From a bacterium (lineage in GTDB: Bacteria; RBG-13-66-14): a stretch of DNA of 16,891 bases. The notes under the pieces were generated by a model. The model was not told the DNA's origin. It saw only the letters and a list, made by a program, of their open reading frames with translations, and made no database searches. The first letter of the stretch is position 1. The number at the start of each line of letters is the position of its first letter. Where the stretch lies: the NCBI GenBank assembly GCA_035528375.1, contig DATKYS010000074.1, positions 1 through 16,891 of the forward strand. Reading direction: 5' to 3'. Below are positions 13,091-16,891 of this stretch, in pieces. The position numbers were made by a program, and so were the translations under genes.

Positions 13091-13894
13091 ATGGCAAAAG
13101 TCAGACGTCTCAGCCTGTTCGCCCTGCTGGTGACCACGCTCTTCGTGCTGGCCCCGGCCACGATCGTGTTCGCCCAGGAGGCCGCGGCTGAGGGCGACGC
13201 TACCACCACCGAGGGGGAAACCCCGCCCGCCGAAGGCGAAGAGCTTCCCGCCGCACCCACCGACGAGGAGGGTGAGGCCGGGTCGGTCCAGGACTACTTC
13301 GCCAAGGGCGGGGTGGTCATGTACCCGCTGCTCCTGACCTCCGTGCTGGCCGGCGCGTACATCATCGAACGCCTGTTCACCTTCCAGTTCGCCAAGATAG
13401 ACGCCCGCAAGTTCACCGATCGGATCGTCGAGCTGGTCAAGGCCGGCAAGCGCGGCGAGGCCATCGAGGAGTGCAAGAAGACCCGCGGGCCCATCGCCGC
13501 CGTGTTCAAGGCCGTCCTGGAGCGCGCCGACCGCGGCGTGGCTGCGGCGGAGAAGGCGGCCGCCAACTCCGGCGCCGTGGAGCTCGCCTTCCTGGAGCGC
13601 GGCCTGATCGTGCTGGCCTCCGCCTCCACCATCGCGCCCATCCTCGGATTCCTCGGGACCGTCACCGGGATGATCCGCGCCTTCGAGGGCATCGCCCGGG
13701 CCGGTGAGGTCAAACCCACCATCGTCGCCTCCGGTATCTCCGAGGCCCTGATCACCACGGCGACGGGACTGGCCATCGCCTTCCCCGTGCTCATCATGTA
13801 CAACTACTTCACCAGCCGCATTGACCGCTTCGTCCTGGAGATGGAGGAGAGCACCACCGAGCTCATTGACGCCATCGAAGACACCCAGGCTTGA
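13091..13894 (+). CDS. exbB: MotA/TolQ/ExbB proton channel family protein
   Basis: 267 aa. ExbB forms the inner-membrane proton-conducting stator that, with ExbD, energises TonB. A cleavable-looking signal peptide (about 1-28, ending IVFAQ) is followed by a periplasmic Glu/Ala/Pro-rich linker (29-66), an N-terminal extension absent from E. coli ExbB. Three membrane segments follow, about 74-93, 171-192 and 218-240. The channel motif GFLGTVTGMIRAFEGIA (186-202) and EALITTATGLAIAFPVLIMYNYF (from 218) are conserved family sequences. ATG 13091 follows GGGAGGA. It is 45 bases after the GWxTD gene and 12 bases before exbD, clearly in one operon. It could equally be called TolQ; the linked TonB and receptor favour ExbB. 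Confidence 0.95.
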   Translation: MAKVRRLSLFALLVTTLFVLAPATIVFAQEAAAEGDATTTEGETPPAEGEELPAAPTDEEGEAGSVQDYFAKGGVVMYPLLLTSVLAGAYIIERLFTFQFAKIDARKFTDRIVELVKAGKRGEAIEECKKTRGPIAAVFKAVLERADRGVAAAEKAAANSGAVELAFLERGLIVLASASTIAPILGFLGTVTGMIRAFEGIARAGEVKPTIVASGISEALITTATGLAIAFPVLIMYNYFTSRIDRFVLEMEESTTELIDAIEDTQA

Positions 13895-13906
13895 CGGGGG
13901 TGACCC

Positions 13907-14317
13907 ATGGCCTTTAAACGCAAAAGCAAGGTGTCAGCCGATATACCGGCGGCGTCCATGTCCGACATCGCCTTCCTGCTCTTGATCTTCTTCATGACCA
14001 CCACCATCTTCAACGTGGAGAAGGGGATCCGTCTGGTGCTGCCGGCTGAGGGTCCGTCGCTGAAGGTCAAGCAGACCCACATCATCACCGTGCAGGTCGC
14101 CGAGGACGGCTCCATCTACCTGACGACGCCCGACGGCGTCAAGCCGATTCCGAGCAAGGGCCTTTTGAAGGATGAGCTCGAAAAGCGTCTGGCCAAGGAC
14201 AGCGAACTGGCCTTGATCTTCGAGGTCAGCGAGAAGGCGAACTACGAGATGATGATAGACGTCTTCGACGAGATAAAGAAGGCCAACTTCCAGCGCATCG
14301 CGCTGAAGATAAATTAG
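13907..14317 (+). CDS. exbD: ExbD/TolR family protein, first copy
   Basis: 136 aa. Single N-terminal membrane helix, SMSDIAFLLLIFFMTTT (residues 17-33), with Asp20 at the position of the proton-carrying Asp of ExbD/TolR, then a periplasmic domain (about 40-136) ending ALKIN. It partners ExbB in converting proton-motive force to TonB movement. ATG 13907 has GGGGGTG close upstream, and the gene lies 12 bases after exbB and 11 before the second exbD. Its periplasmic domain differs strongly from that of the second copy although the membrane helices are almost identical. Confidence 0.95.
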   Translation: MAFKRKSKVSADIPAASMSDIAFLLLIFFMTTTIFNVEKGIRLVLPAEGPSLKVKQTHIITVQVAEDGSIYLTTPDGVKPIPSKGLLKDELEKRLAKDSELALIFEVSEKANYEMMIDVFDEIKKANFQRIALKIN

Positions 14318-14328
14318 GGGGGTCGGCC

Positions 14329-14742
14329 GTGCAGTTGCTGAAGAAGACCAAGTCCAAACCGGAGATCCCCGCGGCGTCCATGTCCGACATCGCCTTTTTG
14401 CTGTTGATCTTCTTCATGACGACCACGGTCTTCAACGTGGACCGGGGGCCGCAGATCAAGCTCCCCTCCGCCGAGAAGGTGGAGAAGACGAAGCGCAAGG
14501 ACACCGTCGCCCTCTACGTGGACCGCAACGGCAACATCAACATAGACGGGCGCTACATCGCCCTGGAGCTCCTGCCAGACATCATGACCGAGGAGGTCGC
14601 CGCGAACCCGAACCTGACGGTGATATTCAAGGCGGACCGCGGCGCCGAGTACGGGCGGCTGATGGAGGTCTTCCAGCAGCTCCAGAAATCGCGAGCCTAC
14701 AAGATATCCCTCTCCACCGAGCTCGAAACCGGAGGGCTCTGA
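14329..14742 (+). CDS. exbD: ExbD/TolR family protein, second copy
   Basis: 137 aa. The N-terminal helix SMSDIAFLLLIFFMTTT again starts at residue 17, with Asp20 as the likely proton-relay residue, then VFNVDRGPQIKLPSAEK and a periplasmic domain with VALYVDRNGNINIDGR. The start is GTG at 14329, supported by AGGGGGG six bases upstream. Tandem ExbD pairs are common in these lineages; the two may form a mixed dimer in one ExbB ring or serve different TonB partners, which the sequence does not decide. It lies 62 bases before tonB. Confidence 0.94.
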   Translation: MQLLKKTKSKPEIPAASMSDIAFLLLIFFMTTTVFNVDRGPQIKLPSAEKVEKTKRKDTVALYVDRNGNINIDGRYIALELLPDIMTEEVAANPNLTVIFKADRGAEYGRLMEVFQQLQKSRAYKISLSTELETGGL

Positions 14743-14804
14743 CACTCCAGGAACAAACCCCGCAGCCCCGGCGTATTAAACCCGGCCAGTAGAAGGGGTT
14801 CGAT

Positions 14805-15479
14805 ATGGCAAACGAAGACAAAAGCGGCGATCGCCTCTTCGACGCGAAGGCCAAGCGCGGCCTCTTCCTCCAGGCGCTCCTTCTGTCCATCCTGTGCTGT
14901 CAGGTGGTCGTCCTGGGGATGAGCAACTTCGTGGGGCCGGTGCAGCCTTTCGTGCTCCAGCGCAACGTGCAGCAGCTGGAGAACATCGAGGTTATCAAGC
15001 CGCCCTCGAAAACGATTCAGATTCCCGAGGTCAAGCCGCCGCCCAAGCTCGTCCAGGCCGCCCCCGAGATATCCGAGGACGAGGAGGCCGCGGAGACCAT
15101 TGACATCCCCACATTCGAGCACGTCGTGGTGGAGGACACCGGCCATAGCGTATTCTCCGATCTGGGGCCCATCGGCGGCGATGAGGTGGGTGAAGAGCGG
15201 GGGCTCACGCCTCCCGAGAAGATTTCCGCCCCGGACCCCGAGTACCCGCCCATGCTCAAGGAGGCGGGCTGGTCCGGCACCTGCTCCATCGGGCTCTACA
15301 TTGACGAATCGGGAAACATAGGCAAGGTCTGGGTCATCCGCAGTACCGGCAAGGCCGAGGCCGATCAGGCGGCGATCGAGGCCGCCTGGGCCTCCCAGTG
15401 GAGGCCGGCCACCCAGAACGGCGTCCCCATCGCCAAGAAGATTTCCATCACCTACGAGTTCGAGATAGACGTTTACTAG
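14805..15479 (+). CDS. tonB: TonB energy transducer
   Basis: 224 aa. A short cytoplasmic N-terminus, one membrane anchor (about 19-40, containing adjacent Cys31-Cys32), a Pro-rich then Glu-rich periplasmic linker (about 61-140, with IKPPSKTIQIPEVKPPPK), and a TonB C-terminal domain (about 144-222: DPEYPPMLKEAGWSGTCSIG, YIDESGNIGKVWVIRSTG, AAWASQWRPATQNGVPIAKK). The domain binds the TonB box of outer-membrane receptors and passes on energy from ExbB-ExbD; the receptor at the head of this gene train is the obvious client. ATG 14805 follows AGAAGGGG. It is the last gene before a strong terminator. Confidence 0.95.
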   Translation: MANEDKSGDRLFDAKAKRGLFLQALLLSILCCQVVVLGMSNFVGPVQPFVLQRNVQQLENIEVIKPPSKTIQIPEVKPPPKLVQAAPEISEDEEAAETIDIPTFEHVVVEDTGHSVFSDLGPIGGDEVGEERGLTPPEKISAPDPEYPPMLKEAGWSGTCSIGLYIDESGNIGKVWVIRSTGKAEADQAAIEAAWASQWRPATQNGVPIAKKISITYEFEIDVY

Positions 15480-15518
15480 CGGGACGGCGGCCCCGGCGGG
15501 GGCGTGTACCGAGCATCG

Positions 15519-15546
15519 AACCGGACGGAAAGCCGTCCGGTTTTTT
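15519..15546 (+). terminator. Rho-independent terminator after tonB
   Basis: Perfect 10-bp stem AACCGGACGG / CCGTCCGGTT with an AAAG loop, running into a tract of six T. It is 39 bases after the tonB stop. A smaller GC hairpin, GCCCC-GGCG-GGGGC (15490-15503), lies just before it. This closes the receptor-to-tonB series. Confidence 0.92.
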
Positions 15547-15587
15547 AATAGCTACAGGGGCGAGCATTCTCTTCATTTCGGTGGCCC

Positions 15588-15616
15588 TTGACGACCTTGT
15601 AATTTTGTACTAGATT
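15588..15616 (+). promoter_or_regulatory. Sigma70-type promoter for the lipoprotein unit
   Basis: TTGACG (15588-15593), a 17-base spacer, and TAGATT (15611-15616) give a good sigma70-type promoter just after the terminator and about 40 bases before the lipoprotein ATG. An inverted repeat TGTAAT (15598-15603) / ATTACA (15614-15619) overlaps the -10 and could be an operator. Confidence 0.6.
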
Positions 15617-15655
15617 ACATAAGTCATGAAAAGAACTACAAAAAAGGGGATGATA

Positions 15656-16268
15656 ATGGACAAACACAAGCTCTTCTCTTCTCTTCGTTTTCGCGGCGTT
15701 CTTTCTGATTTCCTGTGAAGACGGCCTCTCGCCGTCGGAGGTCTCGCCTCTGTCAGACGACCCTCCTCCACCCTTGTACGGATTCTGGCGGATAGAAGGG
15801 GCAATTGACGCCCCGCTCGACTGGGACCCCCAGATGGACCCCGACCTGTTCCAGATCTGGTTCGGCGCGACCGAGCCCGTGTGGTCGCTCTACCAGGCCG
15901 ATTGCGAACCGCATATTACTTTCAACCTGGTCTTCACCGGACAGGAGGCTTGGCGCTGGCACTTCAAGGCTGAAGGGTCTCAACACTACGAAGGTGACCC
16001 CTTTCACACCTACTTTAGTCCCCCCGCAGATTGGTGGTCTCACCCCGACGAGGGCACACCGAGGTTCAGGCGCACCTTTGTCCAGGGGTACAAGTGGGTG
16101 GAATGGGGAGGCGGCTGGGCGTTAGTGATAGCGGACGAGGACTGGTCCTTCAGCCCGAAGAATTACGCGGACGGCATTCCCCGGCTGAATTGGAAGTACT
16201 TCCAACCTTACCCTCACGGCGATTTGTTTTACTGGGCCTGGGACACCGTTTATCTCGACCTCACATGA
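15656..16268 (+). pseudogene. Trp-rich lipoprotein gene, out of frame at a CTCTT repeat (possibly phase-variable, OFF)
   Basis: ATG 15656, with AAAAGGGG six bases upstream, opens a frame that ends after 20 codons at TGA 15716. A second frame, open from 15657 to the stop at 16268, lacks an ATG or GTG at its beginning yet encodes a lipoprotein signal, SSLLFVFAAFFLISC with lipobox LISC, followed by EDGLSPSEVSPL, a Pro run and a Trp-rich domain (YGFWRIEG..., GYKWVEWGGGWALVIADEDW) ending VYLDLT. The two frames meet at three tandem CTCTT units (15671-15685). With four units, or one, start and body join perfectly, giving roughly a 205-aa outer-membrane lipoprotein. As written it is off. A TTG at 15774 could only start a protein without the signal and has no ribosome binding site. 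The body has no stops and normal codon use, so the break is recent, reversible or an error. Function unknown. Confidence 0.75.
15671..15685 (+). repeat. Pentanucleotide tandem repeat (CTCTT)x3 in a signal-peptide coding region
   Basis: Three perfect copies of CTCTT directly follow the codons for MDKHK. A change of one unit shifts the reading frame. It is the same unit and the same place (leader peptide) as the phase-varying repeats of Neisseria opa genes, though only three copies are present here. Confidence 0.85.
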
Positions 16269-16280
16269 GGAGGTAACGTC

Positions 16281-16891
16281 ATGACCAGGATGACAATCCT
16301 TTTACTCTGCGCCCTCACGTTTTCGGCCACGCTCGGCCTCACCGGCGCTGTCGGCGTTTCGTCCCCGCACCGGGACGACGACCTGCAGGTCCTCTGGGAG
16401 GAGCCCTACGACTTCTCGCACTTGAGCGGAGGTTTTGGGAGCTGGGGGCCGCACTACACCCAGGACGACTTCACCCTGGCGACGGACGCGGTGCTCCAGG
16501 CCGTCGAATGCTGGGCGTATTACTACCCCGACGAACCCGACCACCACCCCCAGCTCTTCCACGTGGGCCTGCGCTACGACCACTACGGCATGCCCGGCGA
16601 GTACTACATCGCCAGTTATTGCCCCCATCCGAAAGAGACCTTTACCGGCGACGTTTACCTGGATATGTTTCCCGTGTACCACTACCGGTTGAACCTGGTA
16701 GACGACATCGGCGTTGAAGCCGGGACGCCGTTCTGGCTCGAAATCTACTCGGTGGCCGAAAATTTCGATTGGGGGATAAGGAACACCGGAAACCTGTACT
16801 ACACGTGGACACAATACGACGCCTCTGCCTTCTTCCGCCTCCTGGGCACGCCCCTGGACACCGACGTTCAGTCCGCGAGCTGGGGGGAGAT
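16281..16891 (+). CDS. Secreted protein, partial (runs off the window)
   Basis: At least 203 aa, open to the window edge. ATG 16281 follows GAGGAGG, which overlaps the stop of the preceding lipoprotein gene, by seven bases, so the two are very likely co-transcribed. A signal peptide (about 1-25: MTILLLCALTFSATLGLTGA from residue 4) is followed by an aromatic, Asp- and His-rich beta-sandwich-like sequence: LQVLWEEPYDFSHLSGGFGS, DDFTLATDAVLQAVECWAYY, then repeated YDHYG / VYHYR / FWLEIYS strands. The 'DDFTL...AVECWAYY' pattern recurs in extracellular beta-rich proteins of candidate phyla, but no named family is claimed. It may carry a sorting-type domain beyond the edge, as the protein at 7645-10041 does. 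Confidence 0.85.
   Translation, partial: MTRMTILLLCALTFSATLGLTGAVGVSSPHRDDDLQVLWEEPYDFSHLSGGFGSWGPHYTQDDFTLATDAVLQAVECWAYYYPDEPDHHPQLFHVGLRYDHYGMPGEYYIASYCPHPKETFTGDVYLDMFPVYHYRLNLVDDIGVEAGTPFWLEIYSVAENFDWGIRNTGNLYYTWTQYDASAFFRLLGTPLDTDVQSASWGE

Noticed and set aside
15774-16268. Plain cytoplasmic gene starting at TTG 15774
   Set aside because: There is no ribosome binding site before it, and the same frame continues upstream into a perfect lipoprotein signal peptide, so the true start lies beyond the frame break.

Overview
The window is a GC-rich bacterial chromosome segment from a double-membraned (diderm) organism. A TonB-dependent receptor, a PorV/PorQ-family outer-membrane protein, a secreted protein with a C-terminal sorting-type domain, a GWxTD-domain protein and TolQ/ExbB-ExbD-TonB homologues sit side by side. 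That combination is typical of the FCB superphylum and of neighbouring uncultured candidate phyla (Coatesbacteria-like lineages would fit). The taxon is inferred from gene content only. No rRNA, tRNA, CRISPR array, insertion sequence or integrase was found.

Left part (1-4600), minus strand. aspS (aspartyl-tRNA synthetase, TTG start) is followed, after about 300 bases of non-coding DNA with strong inverted repeats, by a three-gene transcription unit. It has a good sigma70-type promoter (2439-2468) with a 12-bp palindrome in its spacer. The unit encodes a small 2[4Fe-4S] ferredoxin, a strikingly AT-rich 349-aa gene (SAP-like segment plus a phage-MuF-like PP..PxCRC tail), and a radical SAM protein with extra C-terminal cysteines, and it ends at an intrinsic terminator (30-51). 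The AT-rich gene looks like a recent foreign insertion between two iron-sulfur genes that may work together.

Middle part (4600-15546), plus strand. A divergent intergenic region carries a TTGACA-type promoter for an apparent 10.7-kb gene train: TonB-dependent receptor, large secreted protein with a C-terminal sorting-type domain, PorV-like beta-barrel, GWxTD protein, ExbB, two tandem ExbDs and TonB. It ends at a textbook rho-independent terminator (15519-15546). Together these form an outer-membrane uptake machine with its own inner-membrane energy module, plus components expected for export of the secreted protein. GC-rich hairpins without a T tract follow each of the first three genes.

Right part (15580-16891), plus strand. 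A second good promoter drives a small Trp-rich lipoprotein gene and a partial secreted-protein gene. The lipoprotein reading frame is broken inside its signal peptide exactly at three tandem copies of the pentanucleotide CTCTT. Gaining one copy or losing two would restore a perfect lipoprotein signal, so this may be a phase-variable surface lipoprotein caught in the OFF state. This is the most interesting signal in the window; a plain frameshift or a sequencing error are the alternatives.
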